A stretch of DNA of 64,000 nucleotides from Cupriavidus phytohabitans (GCF_000426345.1 NZ_AUFE01000037.1:1-64000), one strand, 5' to 3'; positions 1-9,284 are shown, numbered from the stretch's first letter. The notes: generated from the letters alone by a model not told the origin. Program-made: numbers and translations.

Positions 1-195
1 GCTTATAAGGCTTGTTGATGCTTACAGTAACTTGGGTGGATTGCCACGGATTCCCCTGCACGGGACAGCCTCCTATTCATACGCCATTGCACGGATGCTA
101 TTGTGCTGCGGCCTGCCATGAGACAACATGCAGCATGCCGGCAAGGCACCCACAGGAACCGAGTGAAACATTGCCACTCTGCGATCACCCCCAAT

Positions 196-1122
196 ATGTC
201 GAGACAGATTCCTCCACTTAACCCGCTGCGGGCCTTCGAAGTGGCCGCCCGGCATCTGAGCTTCACGCGGGCTGCCGAGGAATTGTTCGTCACGCCATCA
301 GCAGTCAGTCACCAGATCAAGGCGTTGGAAGAAAGCCTGGGCGTACAGCTATTCATCCGCGAGGCCAAGGCGCTGGTGTTGACACCGGCTGGCACGGCCT
401 ACCTGCCTAGCGTCCAGTTAGCGTTCAAGCAGCTCGCCGATGCCACGCACCGTCTGCACAGCAAGGATCGCCCAGCGCTGAAGGTCAACATGCCGCCCAC
501 GTTCGCGGTCAAATGGCTGATCCCGCGCATGGACCGCTTCATGAAGACGCACCCGGATATCGACCTGAAGGTGTCGACGTCGAACCACCGCATCGATTTC
601 GAGCGGGATGATTTCGACATGGCGATCCGCTACGGCCGCGGCGACTATCCCGGACTGCATAGCGAGCTGTGCCTGGCGGTAGAAGTGATCCCGGTCTGCA
701 GCCCTGCACTGCTGCAGGGGCCGAATCCGCTGGAAACGCCATCGGACCTGAAGCACCATACGCTGCTGCACGACGACAGCACGTACACGGACGTCAGCAA
801 CCCGGACTGGGCGATGTGGCTGGAGCACGCCGGGGTCACCGATGTCGATGCCAGCCGCGGCCCGTCGTTCTGGCCAAGCCACCTGGTCATCAACGCGGCG
901 CTCGGCGGCCTGGGGGTGGCGCTGGTGAAGAAGAACTGGATCGAGCAGGACCTGGCCGAAGGCCGGCTGGTGCGCCTGTTCGAATCGATCCGGCTGCCGG
1001 TGGAGTTTTCTTACTTCGTGGTGTTCCCGAAGGAGCGGCTGGAAGACCGCCGCATCCGCAGCTTTACCGACTGGATCCGCGCGGAAGTGGCGGCGGACCA
1101 GCAGCGGCCGGCCCCCGCCTGA
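196..1122 (+). CDS. LysR-family regulator, GcvA/AmpR subclass
   Basis: This is a LysR-type transcription factor of 308 residues, the normal family length. The N-terminal winged helix-turn-helix covers about residues 10-65 and contains the typical stretch SFTRAAEELFVTPSAVSHQI; the remainder is the periplasmic-binding-like effector domain. I chose the ATG at 196 because the preceding in-frame residues from 103 have no family resemblance, while MSRQIPPLNPLRAFEVAARH is a standard GcvA/AmpR-like start. No divergent partner is visible to its left. The gene converges on the thioesterase gene, so its target may be the catabolic genes to the right or something outside the window. The family is clear; the effector is unknown. 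Confidence 0.9.
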   Translation: MSRQIPPLNPLRAFEVAARHLSFTRAAEELFVTPSAVSHQIKALEESLGVQLFIREAKALVLTPAGTAYLPSVQLAFKQLADATHRLHSKDRPALKVNMPPTFAVKWLIPRMDRFMKTHPDIDLKVSTSNHRIDFERDDFDMAIRYGRGDYPGLHSELCLAVEVIPVCSPALLQGPNPLETPSDLKHHTLLHDDSTYTDVSNPDWAMWLEHAGVTDVDASRGPSFWPSHLVINAALGGLGVALVKKNWIEQDLAEGRLVRLFESIRLPVEFSYFVVFPKERLEDRRIRSFTDWIRAEVAADQQRPAPA

Positions 1123-1188
1123 GGACAGCGCGGGCGACGCCCCGCGTACCGCACAGCCTGCCCCGATCGGCAGGCATGCCGCGCAACA

Positions 1189-1599
1189 TTATGCCGCGCC
1201 CTGCATCGATGCCGTCTTCTTCTGCACGCGTGCACGCAGCCGCTCGATATCGACCACGAAGCGGCGATGCGTGCCGCTGCACACCGTCTCCACCGCATCT
1301 TCGGCAGTCACGCCGAACGTGACACTGCGCCCTTCGATGGCGGTCACCTCCGCGCTGATGCGCACTTCCCCGCCAAGCGGCGTGGCCCCGCTGTGCTGCA
1401 CCGAGACCTCCGCGCCAACCGAGCTTTCACCGTCGTCGAGATAGCCTTGCAGGAAATCCAGGCAGGTCTGCTCGATATCGCGCACCAGTTCAGGCGTCGC
1501 GTAGATGCGCAGGCTTTCGCCCAGAAAATCGATGGTGCGCTGGCGGTCGACCGTCAGCGTGCGCGAGCAGGTCGCGCCCGGTTGCAATCCGTTGTTCAT
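1189..1599 (-). CDS. FlK-like hotdog-fold thioesterase
   Basis: This 136-residue protein resembles fluoroacetyl-CoA thioesterase FlK and related hotdog thioesterases that hydrolyse small acyl-CoA esters in the cytoplasm. The FlK catalytic triad Thr-Glu-His appears conserved: Thr35 in IYATPELV, Glu43 in DIEQTC, and His69 in VQHSGATPLG. The ATG at 1599 is preceded by an AGGAAT ribosome site; longer in-frame extension upstream overlaps the amidohydrolase gene and has no family character. It is the last gene of a leftward run with an amidohydrolase, Bug receptor, CaiB-type CoA transferase and enoyl-CoA hydratase, so it probably releases or proofreads a CoA intermediate of that route. The substrate is unknown. 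Confidence 0.8.
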   Translation of the reverse strand: MNNGLQPGATCSRTLTVDRQRTIDFLGESLRIYATPELVRDIEQTCLDFLQGYLDDGESSVGAEVSVQHSGATPLGGEVRISAEVTAIEGRSVTFGVTAEDAVETVCSGTHRRFVVDIERLRARVQKKTASMQGAA

Positions 1600-1684
1600 C
1601 AGGGATTCCTTTGATGTTGCGGACGAAGCCATCCAATGCGGCGCGGTGTGCGCGTGCCGGTGGCGTATCCATGGGTTTGTGTGG

Positions 1685-2599
1685 CTACAGGCGATAGATG
1701 CGCTGGGCGTTGTCGTGCCACAGCGCGCGCTGCTGTTCCGGCGAACAGATAGCGATCGCGGCGCGGAAGCCGGCCACGATGGTGTCGTAGCTGGCCACCA
1801 GGCTGTCCACCGGAAAGTTGCTGGCGAACATGCAGCGCTCGGCGCCAAAGATGGCGATGGCGTCGCGGATCACGGGCACGTTGTCGGCCTGCGTCCACGG
1901 CTTGCCCGGCAATCCCAGGCCCGAGATCTTCAAGGCGACATTGGGTTGTTCAGCCAGCTCGGCCATCGCGGCGCGCCAGCCGGCCAGCCCCGCCTCGCTG
2001 CGATCAGCCGGCAGCCCGGTATGGTTCAGGATCAGCTGGGTGGGAAAATCCCGCGCCAGCGCCGCCGCCTGGTCCAGGTTCCACCACGGCGACTGCAAAT
2101 CGAAGGACATGCCATGGCGCGCCAGCAAGGCGTAGCCGCGCCGCCAACGCTCGTCGTCCATCGAGCCGGGCAGCCCACGCCGCGCATCGTCCCGCCGGGC
2201 GGCGGTGACCGGCTTGTTGCGGATGCCGCGCATCGTGGCGTAGGCGGCATGGCCGGCCAGCACTTCCTCGACATCGCCGCGGTCAAGCTGGGCATGACCG
2301 ACGACTACCGTTGGCCTCCCCGTCCGCGCGGCGAGCTGCGTCAGCCATGCGGTCTCATCGACGGGATTGGCGCGCGCCCACTCTGCCTCGACGTGCACCG
2401 TCTTGACGGGCGCGCAACCGGCCGTGTCGCGGGCGAGATCCTCCGGCAGGTAATTCCGGCGCAGCGCCGAGTAGTCGCCATAGCGGAAGTTCGGCACCGC
2501 TTCGTCCTGCAGCCACGGATATGGATTGCGGCCGAGGTCCCAGAAATGCTGGTGCGCATCGATAAAGGGCTCGACTGGCGCCGCTTGTTCGTCGCGCAT
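1685..2599 (-). CDS. Amidohydrolase-2 family lactonase-like hydrolase (COG3618)
   Basis: This 304-residue TIM-barrel protein belongs to the amidohydrolase-2 group that includes L-fuconolactonase and 2-pyrone-4,6-dicarboxylate lactonase. The N-terminal metal-site motif is His16-x-His18 in FIDAHQHFW, and the end of the barrel reads MFASNFPVDSL. Lactonases of this group usually carry Asp in a GSDWP motif at that point; here it is Asn. The start at 2599 is chosen because AAGGAGTAG lies just before it and only four bases separate it from the Bug receptor gene. A related copy occurs at 10345-11277. A lactone or cyclic-ester substrate is inferred from family, not shown. Confidence 0.82.
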   Translation of the reverse strand: MRDEQAAPVEPFIDAHQHFWDLGRNPYPWLQDEAVPNFRYGDYSALRRNYLPEDLARDTAGCAPVKTVHVEAEWARANPVDETAWLTQLAARTGRPTVVVGHAQLDRGDVEEVLAGHAAYATMRGIRNKPVTAARRDDARRGLPGSMDDERWRRGYALLARHGMSFDLQSPWWNLDQAAALARDFPTQLILNHTGLPADRSEAGLAGWRAAMAELAEQPNVALKISGLGLPGKPWTQADNVPVIRDAIAIFGAERCMFASNFPVDSLVASYDTIVAGFRAAIAICSPEQQRALWHDNAQRIYRL

Positions 2600-2603
2600 G
2601 GGC

Positions 2604-3584
2604 CTACTCCTTGACGGAGATGCGAGTGGCAAGCTGCTTGAACTGCGCTGACTCCTTCACCATGGCGGCCTGAAGCGTCACGTCGTCGGCATAGGTATCG
2701 GTGCTGAAATGCAGCTTCTCCAGCGTCTGGCGCATCACCGGCTCCTGCACGGACTTGGCAATGGCCGCCTTCAGTACTGCGATCACCTCGGGCGGTGTGC
2801 CCTTTGGCGCCGAGATGCCGCGCCAGATCCCCATCGACAGGTCGATATTGCGCTCCTTCAGCGTCGGCACATTCTCGAAGCCGCTGACGCGCTTGTCGGC
2901 CATTACCGCCAGCACCTTGAGCTTGCCCGCGGCCACGTGCGTGAAGACCTCTGCCGTGCTAACCGTAACTGCATCGATATGTCCGCCCAACAGCGCAAGC
3001 GTGGCGGGAGCGCCGCCGGCGTACGGGATATGATTGAACTTCGCGCCCGTCTTGTCGGCCAGCGCGGCGGCAGCCATATGCCACGCCGAGCCCTGCCCCG
3101 CATTCCCCACGCGGATGTTGGCTCCCGGCTTGCGCGCATCAGCAACGAACTGCTCGATCGTTGTCCACGGCGCGTCCGCGCGTACTGCCACGGCGGCAGG
3201 ATCGGCATTCAGGCGCGCGATCGGCACCAGGTCCTGGTAGGTGAACTTGGCCAGTCCGAGGTAGTTCAGGAAGGTCAGCTCGCTGGACGACAGCACCAGC
3301 TTGTAGCCGTCCGGCTTGGCGTGGACCACTTCGCCCAACCCCACCGCGCCGGTGGCGCCCGGCTTGTTGATCACCACGATCGGCTGCGGCAGGTGCCTGG
3401 CCGCCGCCGCGGACAGCGCGCGCGCCACCACATCGGCGCCGCCGCCGGCCTGCCACGGCACGATCAGTTCGATGCGCCGGCTGGGGTAGGTTTCCGCACT
3501 CGCTGCGGCCGTACCGCCCAGCAGCCCTAGCACCACGGCCGCGGGCATCGCCCAGCGCCGCAATTGCGAACGTGACATCTGCAT
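2604..3584 (-). CDS. Bug-family periplasmic solute receptor (TctC-like), orphan
   Basis: This 326-residue protein is a Bug receptor, the periplasmic binding component of tripartite tricarboxylate transporters, which usually bind carboxylates. It has an N-terminal signal peptide (about residues 1-30, ending near TAAASAETY), followed by the family hallmarks YPSRRIELIVPWQAGGGAD and VVINKPGATGAVG. No tctA or tctB permease gene lies beside it, so it must work with a remote permease or act as a sensor, as often in Burkholderiales. It lies between the amidohydrolase and CoA transferase genes, which suggests that it captures the substrate of this route. A second ATG at 3578 could be the true start. 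Confidence 0.9.
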   Translation of the reverse strand: MQMSRSQLRRWAMPAAVVLGLLGGTAAASAETYPSRRIELIVPWQAGGGADVVARALSAAAARHLPQPIVVINKPGATGAVGLGEVVHAKPDGYKLVLSSSELTFLNYLGLAKFTYQDLVPIARLNADPAAVAVRADAPWTTIEQFVADARKPGANIRVGNAGQGSAWHMAAAALADKTGAKFNHIPYAGGAPATLALLGGHIDAVTVSTAEVFTHVAAGKLKVLAVMADKRVSGFENVPTLKERNIDLSMGIWRGISAPKGTPPEVIAVLKAAIAKSVQEPVMRQTLEKLHFSTDTYADDVTLQAAMVKESAQFKQLATRISVKE

Positions 3585-3629
3585 GGTTGTCTCCTGTCTC
3601 TTATCGGTATAGATGATCCAGCGGTGCGC

Positions 3630-4862
3630 TCAGGCGGCGCCGCGTTCCAGTTCTTGCGAGCGCACCGGGGCGCCGAACGCACCCTGCGCACGCAGCCGCA
3701 CGACGGTGGCCGGATCGAAGCCGAACTCGCCCAGCACCTCGTCGGTATGCTGCCCCAGCAACGGCGCCGGATAGCGCACCTGCTGCGGCGTGCCGCTTAG
3801 CTTGACGGGGAATCCCAGCGCCTTGACCCGCCCTTCCACCGGGTGCTCGATCTCCAGCACCATGTCGCGCGCGACCGCCTGTTCGCTGGACAGCGCTTCG
3901 TCGTAGGTGAAGATCGGCGCCGCCGGCACGCCGGCCGCGAGCAGCGCGTCGACCCATTCCGCCGCCGGCTTGCGCGCGAATTCTGCCTCAATTTCAGGGA
4001 TCAGCGCGGCGCGGTTGCGGATGCGCGCCGCATTGTCGGTAAAGCGCGGATCGGCGAGCAGGTCCGGCCGCTCGATCACATCGCACAGCGCAGCCCACAG
4101 CTTGGGATTGGCCGCACCGATGACAAAGTGCCGGTCCGCCGCTTGCACCGCCTGGTACGGCGCGCTCATCCGGTTGGCGCTGCCGATCGGCACCGGCACC
4201 TCGCCCGTGCCCCAGTACTCCGCCGACTCCCATACCGACAGGCCGAGCGCTGTCTCGAACAACGAGGCATCCACATACTGCCCTTGGCCCGTGTGCTCAC
4301 GGCCCATCAGCGCGCTGAGGACGCCATAGGCGGTGAACAGGCCCGCCCCCAGGTCGGCGATCGGCACGCTTGCCTTGACCGGCGGCGCGTCCGGATGGCC
4401 CATCACGCTCATCACGCCCGACATGGCCTGCGCGATCAGGTCCAGCCCCGGGCGCCGCGACCACGGCCCGGTCTGGCCGAAGCCGGAGATGCTGGCATAG
4501 ACCAGGCGCGGATTGATCTCGCGCAGCACCGCGTAGTCGATCTTCAGGCGCGCGGCCACGCCGGGCCGGTTGTTCTCCACCAGCACGTCAGCGCCACGCA
4601 CCAGTTCATAGAACGCTTCCAGCCCGGCGGGGTTCTTCAGGTCGATCTCGACACTGCGCTTGTTTCGGTTCAGCGCCAGGAAGCCGCCACTGTCATCGCC
4701 CTTGAGCCGGAAGCCCATCGACTTGCGGGTCTGGTCGCCAGCACCGGGCGTCTCGACCTTGATGACGTCGGCGCCCATGTCGCCCAGCAGCATGCAGCAG
4801 AACGGACCCGCCATGATCTGGCTCACGTCCAGGACCTTGATTTTGGATAACGGCAAATTCAT
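3630..4862 (-). CDS. Family III CoA transferase (CaiB/BaiF)
   Basis: This 410-residue protein is a class III CoA transferase, which moves CoA from a donor such as succinyl-CoA to a carboxylic acid. Typical features are the start KIKVLDVSQIMAGPFCCMLLGDMGADVIKVE, given here as KVLDVSQIMAGPFCCMLLGD, the catalytic Asp170 in VPIADLGAG, and the STGQG-like segment HTGQGQYVDASLFE. The ATG at 4862 is preferred to an upstream one at 4892 because the conserved family N-terminus begins there. It lies between the enoyl-CoA hydratase and the Bug receptor on the same strand, so it probably activates the imported acid to its CoA thioester. Confidence 0.9.
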   Translation of the reverse strand: MNLPLSKIKVLDVSQIMAGPFCCMLLGDMGADVIKVETPGAGDQTRKSMGFRLKGDDSGGFLALNRNKRSVEIDLKNPAGLEAFYELVRGADVLVENNRPGVAARLKIDYAVLREINPRLVYASISGFGQTGPWSRRPGLDLIAQAMSGVMSVMGHPDAPPVKASVPIADLGAGLFTAYGVLSALMGREHTGQGQYVDASLFETALGLSVWESAEYWGTGEVPVPIGSANRMSAPYQAVQAADRHFVIGAANPKLWAALCDVIERPDLLADPRFTDNAARIRNRAALIPEIEAEFARKPAAEWVDALLAAGVPAAPIFTYDEALSSEQAVARDMVLEIEHPVEGRVKALGFPVKLSGTPQQVRYPAPLLGQHTDEVLGEFGFDPATVVRLRAQGAFGAPVRSQELERGAA

Positions 4863-4940
4863 GGATACCACCTGAAGTTCGGGCGGCCGCACAGGGGATG
4901 GCGCCGCCGCGGTATTGGAAAAAACCAGAGTCGGGTGCTT

Positions 4941-5630
4941 TCAGCGGCCCACGAACTGCGGCCTGGTCTTGTCGATAAAGGCGCGGTGGCCGATACGGAA
5001 GTCCTCGGTGTCGAAGCAGGCATAGGACTCGGCATGCTCTTCCGGACGCAGCGGCTTGGGGTCCAGCAGCCGGCGCACGAACTGCTTGTGCCAGCGCGCC
5101 ACCAGCGGCGCCTCCGCGGCATCGAACACCCGTCCCTCCAGCACGATCTCCAGCGCCGTCGCCGGCCCCGCCAGCGCCACCAGCCCGCCCAGCTCGCCAT
5201 ACGACATCACCAGCCCGAGCCGGTTGACCGGCACGCCGAAGCGGCTCGACTTGCCGCAGATGCGCAGGTCGCACATCGAGGCGATTTCCAGCCCGCCGCC
5301 AACGCACGCGCCCTGGATCAGCGCGATGGTCGGGTGTCGGCATTCGGCGATGGCGCGCATGGTGGCATTGGTGATCTCGCCGTATTGCTGCGCCTGCGCG
5401 GCGTTGGCGCGCATGGTGTCGAACTCGGCGATATCGGCGCCCGCGGCAAAGGCCTTGTCGCCGGCGCCGCGCAGCATCACGCAGCGCAGCGTGTCGTCGG
5501 CGGACAGGCTCTGGATGGCCTCGGTCAGGCCCTGCCACATGGACAGGTCCATGGCGTTGAGCTTGTCCGGGTTGTTCAGCGTGATGGTGGCGACCTGGGC
5601 GTCGCGCTCGATCAGGATCGGTTGTCTCAT
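4941..5630 (-). CDS. Enoyl-CoA hydratase/isomerase family protein, internally shortened
   Basis: This crotonase-fold protein has 229 residues against about 260 for the family. The N-terminal half is regular, with TLNNPDKLNAMD, the oxyanion-hole segment AFAAGADIAEFD and CVGGGLEIASMCDLRICG. After LEGRVFDAAEA the sequence jumps straight to PLVARWHKQFVRR. Relatives carry about 30 residues there (the helix with RIGLVNRVV-type sequence). I infer an in-frame internal deletion. The ATG at 5630 begins the recognisable domain; the upstream extension to 5810 is not family-like. It is the first gene of the leftward operon and diverges from the alcohol dehydrogenase. Activity is uncertain because the missing segment contributes to the fold and to trimer packing. 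Confidence 0.75.
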   Translation of the reverse strand: MRQPILIERDAQVATITLNNPDKLNAMDLSMWQGLTEAIQSLSADDTLRCVMLRGAGDKAFAAGADIAEFDTMRANAAQAQQYGEITNATMRAIAECRHPTIALIQGACVGGGLEIASMCDLRICGKSSRFGVPVNRLGLVMSYGELGGLVALAGPATALEIVLEGRVFDAAEAPLVARWHKQFVRRLLDPKPLRPEEHAESYACFDTEDFRIGHRAFIDKTRPQFVGR

Positions 5631-5923
5631 GGTTGTCGTGGGTTTGGTGGTGGCCCGGCAAGTGCGGGCTGGGTCCGGAATCTGGCTGGTCAGCGCAAGT
5701 CTAGGGCCAGCGCCGCGCGCGTCAAAACGAGAAAAACTCAGCGGCGCTTCAAGAAAAACTAGGCGCACGGTGCTGTGAGATTTTCTTGGGCTGCCTTCAA
5801 GTAAATCCACGTTGTGACTGACGGGGCTTGTTCCTAGACTTCGTCACCAATGCAGCCAGCCGGGCCGCCAGTCAGCATCTCGGACAGTCCGGCAGGCCGC
5901 GCACCCCACAGCATGGAGACAAG
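5631..5923. promoter_or_regulatory. Divergent intergenic region with spaced AGAAAAACT repeats
   Basis: The 293 bases between the leftward hydratase and the rightward alcohol dehydrogenase must carry promoters for both operons. Two direct copies of AGAAAAACT lie at 5730-5738 and 5752-5760, 22 bp apart or two helical turns, with an inverted AGATTTTCTT just beyond. This spacing suits a dimeric regulator, but no regulator gene is adjacent. Both promoters remain unassigned. Confidence 0.35.
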
Positions 5924-7063
5924 ATGGCCCTCATCAACTACATCACCCAGATCCAGATCGACTTCGGCGCCATCGGGCTGCTGGCGCGGGAATGCGAACG
6001 CATCGGCATCACGCGCCCGCTGGTGGTCACCGACGCCGGCGTCAAGGCCGCGGGCATCGTTCAGCGCGTGCTGGAACAGCTGCGCCCCGGCTGCGAAGCC
6101 GTGATCTACGACGGCACGCCGTCCAATCCAACCGAAGCCGCCATGCGCGACGCCGTACGCCTCTATGGCGAGTACCGTTGCGACGGCATCATCGCGGTGG
6201 GGGGCGGCTCGCCGATCGACCTGGCCAAGGGCGTGGCGGTGTGCGCCAAGCACGAGGGGCCGCTGCGCCAGTTCGCCGCGATCGAAGGCGGCGTGGCGCG
6301 CATCACGGCCGCCACCGCGCCGGTCATCGCCATCCCGACTACCGCCGGCACCGGCAGCGAGGTCGGCCGTGGCGCGGTGCTGATCCTCGACGACGGCCGC
6401 AAGGTCGGCGTGCTTTCGCCTTACCTGGTGCCGCGCCTGGCAATCTGCGATCCCGAGCTGACCCTGGGCCTGCCGCCGATGCTGACCGCGGCCACCGGCA
6501 TGGATGCCATCGCGCATTGCCTGGAGACCTTCATGGCGCCCGCATTCAATCCGCCCGCCGACGGCATAGCGCTGGATGGCCTGCGCCGCGCGTGGCTGCA
6601 TATCGAGCGCGCCCGCTTCGATCCGCAGGATCGTGACGCAAGGCTGGCGATGATGAGCGCATCGATGCAGGGCGCGCTGGCGTTCCAGAAGGGTCTGGGC
6701 TGCGTGCACAGCCTGAGCCACGCGCTCGGCGGACTGATGCCGACGCTGCACCATGGCACCCTGAACGCGGTGCTGCTGCCGGCGGTGATCCGATTCAACG
6801 CGGACGCGCCGTCGATGCAGGCAGACGGCAAGCTGGCCCGCATCGCGCAGGCAATGGGACTACCCGATGCCGACGCCATCGGACCGGCGATCAGCGACCT
6901 GAGCCGCCGCCTGGGACTGCCGTCGGGGCTGCGCGAGATGGGCGTGGACCCGGCGCTGTTCCCGCGCGCGATCGACTATGCGCTGGCGGACCACTGCCAC
7001 AAGACCAACCCGCGCGAGGCCAGCGCCGAAGACTACCTGGCAATGCTGCAGGATTCGCTGTAA
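5924..7063 (+). CDS. Iron-containing alcohol dehydrogenase
   Basis: This 379-residue enzyme is a group III, iron-type NAD(P)-dependent alcohol dehydrogenase, which oxidises an alcohol or hydroxyacid to the aldehyde or ketone. The nucleotide-binding motif GGGSPIDLAKG and the metal-ligand segments GMDAIAHCLETFMAP, GLGCVHSLSHALGG and ADHCHKTNPRE are intact. The start at 5924 follows a GGAGAC ribosome site; the in-frame stretch from 5828 is not family-like. It heads a rightward set with a Bug receptor and an FAH-family gene. It resembles 4-hydroxybutyrate or butanol dehydrogenases more than maleylacetate reductases, so it is not an obvious substitute for the broken reductase at 36 kb. The substrate is unknown. 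Confidence 0.88.
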   Translation: MALINYITQIQIDFGAIGLLARECERIGITRPLVVTDAGVKAAGIVQRVLEQLRPGCEAVIYDGTPSNPTEAAMRDAVRLYGEYRCDGIIAVGGGSPIDLAKGVAVCAKHEGPLRQFAAIEGGVARITAATAPVIAIPTTAGTGSEVGRGAVLILDDGRKVGVLSPYLVPRLAICDPELTLGLPPMLTAATGMDAIAHCLETFMAPAFNPPADGIALDGLRRAWLHIERARFDPQDRDARLAMMSASMQGALAFQKGLGCVHSLSHALGGLMPTLHHGTLNAVLLPAVIRFNADAPSMQADGKLARIAQAMGLPDADAIGPAISDLSRRLGLPSGLREMGVDPALFPRAIDYALADHCHKTNPREASAEDYLAMLQDSL

Positions 7064-7118
7064 GCCAAGCCGGCTTCACGAGCAAAACAGCAAAGCAAAA
7101 TTACAAAGGAGACCAAGC

Positions 7119-8084
7119 ATGCAACGTCGCACCTTCCTGTGCGCAGGCGCGGCCGCGCTGGCCGCCCCGCTGGCGCGGGCAGCCTCGCCGCTGCCGGCCG
7201 GACCGATCCGGATCATCGTGGGCTTCCCGCCCGGCGGCGGCACCGATGTGATGGCCCGCGTGATCGCGCAGCATCTGTCGACGCTGTGGCAGGTGTCGGT
7301 GATCGTCGAGAACCGCCCCGGCGCGGCCGGCGTGGTCGCGGCGGAGTACACCGCGCGGCAGGCGCCCGACGGCACCGCGCTGCTGATGACCAATATCAGC
7401 AACCGCGCCATCGCACCCAGCCTGTATCCCAAGCTCGGCTATTCGGTGGAGAAGGACTTCACGCCGATCATGCTGGTCGGGGTCACGCCCAACCTGCTGA
7501 TCTGCAACACCAGCGGGCGTGCGCGTTCGGTGGCCGACGTGGTCGCGCTGTGCCGCAGCCAGCCGGGCAAGATCACCTTCGGCTCGTCCGGCGCGGGCGC
7601 GGCACAGCATCTGGCGCTGGAGATGTTCAAGCTGCGTGCGGGCGTGGATGCGCTGCACGTGCCCTATCGCGGCTCGGCGCCGATGCTGACGGACCTGATC
7701 GGCGGCCAGATCGATTTCAGCTTCGAGACCATGACCTCGGCCACGCCGCAGATCCAGGGCGGCAAGGTGGTGGCGATCGCGCAGACGCGTCCGCGCCGCG
7801 CGGCCAGCTATCCCCAGGTGCCGACGCTGGCCGAGTCCGGCTTCCCCGGTTTCGATGCCGGCACCTGGTATGGGCTGGTCGGCCCTGCCGGCCTGCCGGC
7901 GCCGATGGTCGAGCGCATGAATGCGGACATGAACAGGGTGCTGGCGATGCCGGATGTCGCCAGCAAGCTGGCCGGCTTCGGCGCCGAGGACGGCGGCGGC
8001 ACGGCGGCGCGCTTTGCGCAGTTCATCGCCACGGAGCGCGTCAAGTGGGCGCGCGTGGTCAAGGACGCCAACGTCAAGGTGTGA
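7119..8084 (+). CDS. Bug-family periplasmic solute receptor, orphan
   Basis: This 321-residue Bug/TctC receptor begins with a signal peptide containing twin arginines (MQRRTFLCAGAAALAAPLAR) and continues with PIRIIVGFPPGGGTDVMARV and VENRPGAAGVVAAEYTA, both family signatures. An AAAGGAGA ribosome site precedes the ATG at 7119. It has no tctAB neighbours. The next gene starts two bases after its stop, so the receptor is cotranscribed with the alcohol dehydrogenase and the broken FAH-family gene. A carboxylate ligand is expected for the family; the actual ligand is unknown. Confidence 0.9.
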   Translation: MQRRTFLCAGAAALAAPLARAASPLPAGPIRIIVGFPPGGGTDVMARVIAQHLSTLWQVSVIVENRPGAAGVVAAEYTARQAPDGTALLMTNISNRAIAPSLYPKLGYSVEKDFTPIMLVGVTPNLLICNTSGRARSVADVVALCRSQPGKITFGSSGAGAAQHLALEMFKLRAGVDALHVPYRGSAPMLTDLIGGQIDFSFETMTSATPQIQGGKVVAIAQTRPRRAASYPQVPTLAESGFPGFDAGTWYGLVGPAGLPAPMVERMNADMNRVLAMPDVASKLAGFGAEDGGGTAARFAQFIATERVKWARVVKDANVKV

Positions 8085-8085
8085 C

Positions 8086-9276
8086 ATGAATCGACGCATC
8101 ACGATTGAGGAAACCCTGCCCCGCGACGCGGAGCGCGCCTTGCTGCTCGGGCGTGCCTGGCTGCCTGGCCCGAACGGCGGTCCCGCCATGGTTGTCGTGC
8201 GCGGCGCGGAGCTGTTCGACATCAGCACCACCGCGCCCACCATTGCCGGACTGCTCGCGCTGCCAGACTGCGCCGAACGCGTGCGCAATGCCACCTGACC
8301 CTCGCTGGGGCCGCTGCAGGACTGGCTCGACGCGACCTGCGCGCATGGGCCGAACCCGGAGCATCGCCACCTGCTGGCGCCGAACGACCTGCAGGTGGTC
8401 AAGGCCGCCGGCGTGACCTTTGCCGCCAGCCTGGTCGAGCGCGTGATCGAGGAGCGGGCACGCGGCGATGCGGCCAGCGCCGCGGCCGTGCGCGAGAGCG
8501 TCAGCGCGATCGTCGGCCCGGGCTTTGCGTCGGTGCGCCCGGGTTCCCCCGAAGCCATGCGCATCAAGGAAGTACTGGTCGTGCAGGGGCTGTGGTCGCA
8601 ATACCTGGAAGTCGGCATCGGCCCGGACGCCGAGATCTTTACCAAGGCCGCGCCGCTGTCGTCGGTGGGGACCGCCGTCGACGTCGGCCTGCACCCGCAG
8701 TCGACCTGGAACAACCCCGAGCCGGAGGTCGTGCTGGCGGTATCCCCGCGCGGCGAGATCGTCGGCGCGGCGCTCGGCAACGATGTCAACCTGCGCGACT
8801 TCGAAGGCCGCAGCGCGCTGCTGCTGGGCAAGGCCAAGGACAACAACGCATCGTGCGGCATCGGCCCGTGGATCCGCCTGTGCGATGCGCATTTCGGCAT
8901 CGACGAGATCGCCCGCACCGAGATCGACCTGACCATCGAGGGCGAGGATGGCTTCGTGCTGCACGCCGCCAGCGCCATGACCCGGATCAGCCGCTCGCCG
9001 CAGGAGTTGGTGGCGCACGCGATGGGCGCGCACCACCAGTACCCCGACGGCATGATGCTGTTCTGCGGCACGCTGTTCGCGCCGGTGCAGGACCGCGACG
9101 CGCCGGGCGCCGGCTTCACCCACCATCCGGGCGACCGCGTCAGCATTTCCGCGGCGCACCTCGGCGGGCTGGTCAACTGGGTCGGCAACAGCAACGAACT
9201 GCCGCCGTGGACGTTCGGCATCGGCGCATTGATGGCCAACCTGGCCCGGCGTGGCCTGCTGCATCCCCCTCCCTGA
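8086..9276 (+). pseudogene. FAH-family gene (2-keto-3-deoxy sugar acid dehydratase/hydrolase-like) interrupted by TGA
   Basis: Read through a single in-frame TGA at 8296-8298, this is a continuous fumarylacetoacetate-hydrolase-fold protein of about 396 residues. The first 70 codons end in CAERVRNAT, and reading resumes in the same frame with PSLGPLQDWLDATCAHG. The C-terminal catalytic domain is intact, with the metal-binding NNPEPEVVLAV, GNDVNLRDFEG, and GKAKDNNASCGIGPW. Its length and two-part layout recall the 2-keto-3-deoxy-pentonate dehydratase subgroup. A GTG at 8395 could start a shortened C-terminal domain. It may be a recent nonsense mutation or a base-call error; nothing suggests selenocysteine, since the region is not conserved around a catalytic residue. 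Confidence 0.8.
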
Positions 9277-9284
9277 TCCTTACT

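Noticed and set aside
103..195. Longer start for the first LysR gene
   Set aside because: The extra 31 residues have no family similarity, and the ATG at 196 begins the conserved domain.
5924..7063. Iron alcohol dehydrogenase as replacement for the broken maleylacetate reductase
   Set aside because: Its N-terminus and motifs fit the butanol/4-hydroxybutyrate dehydrogenase type, it lacks the FVY..P.RV.FG start of maleylacetate reductase, and it belongs to another operon.
8296..8298. Selenocysteine at the TGA in the FAH-family gene
   Set aside because: The position is not an active-site residue in the family and no obvious selenocysteine insertion hairpin follows.
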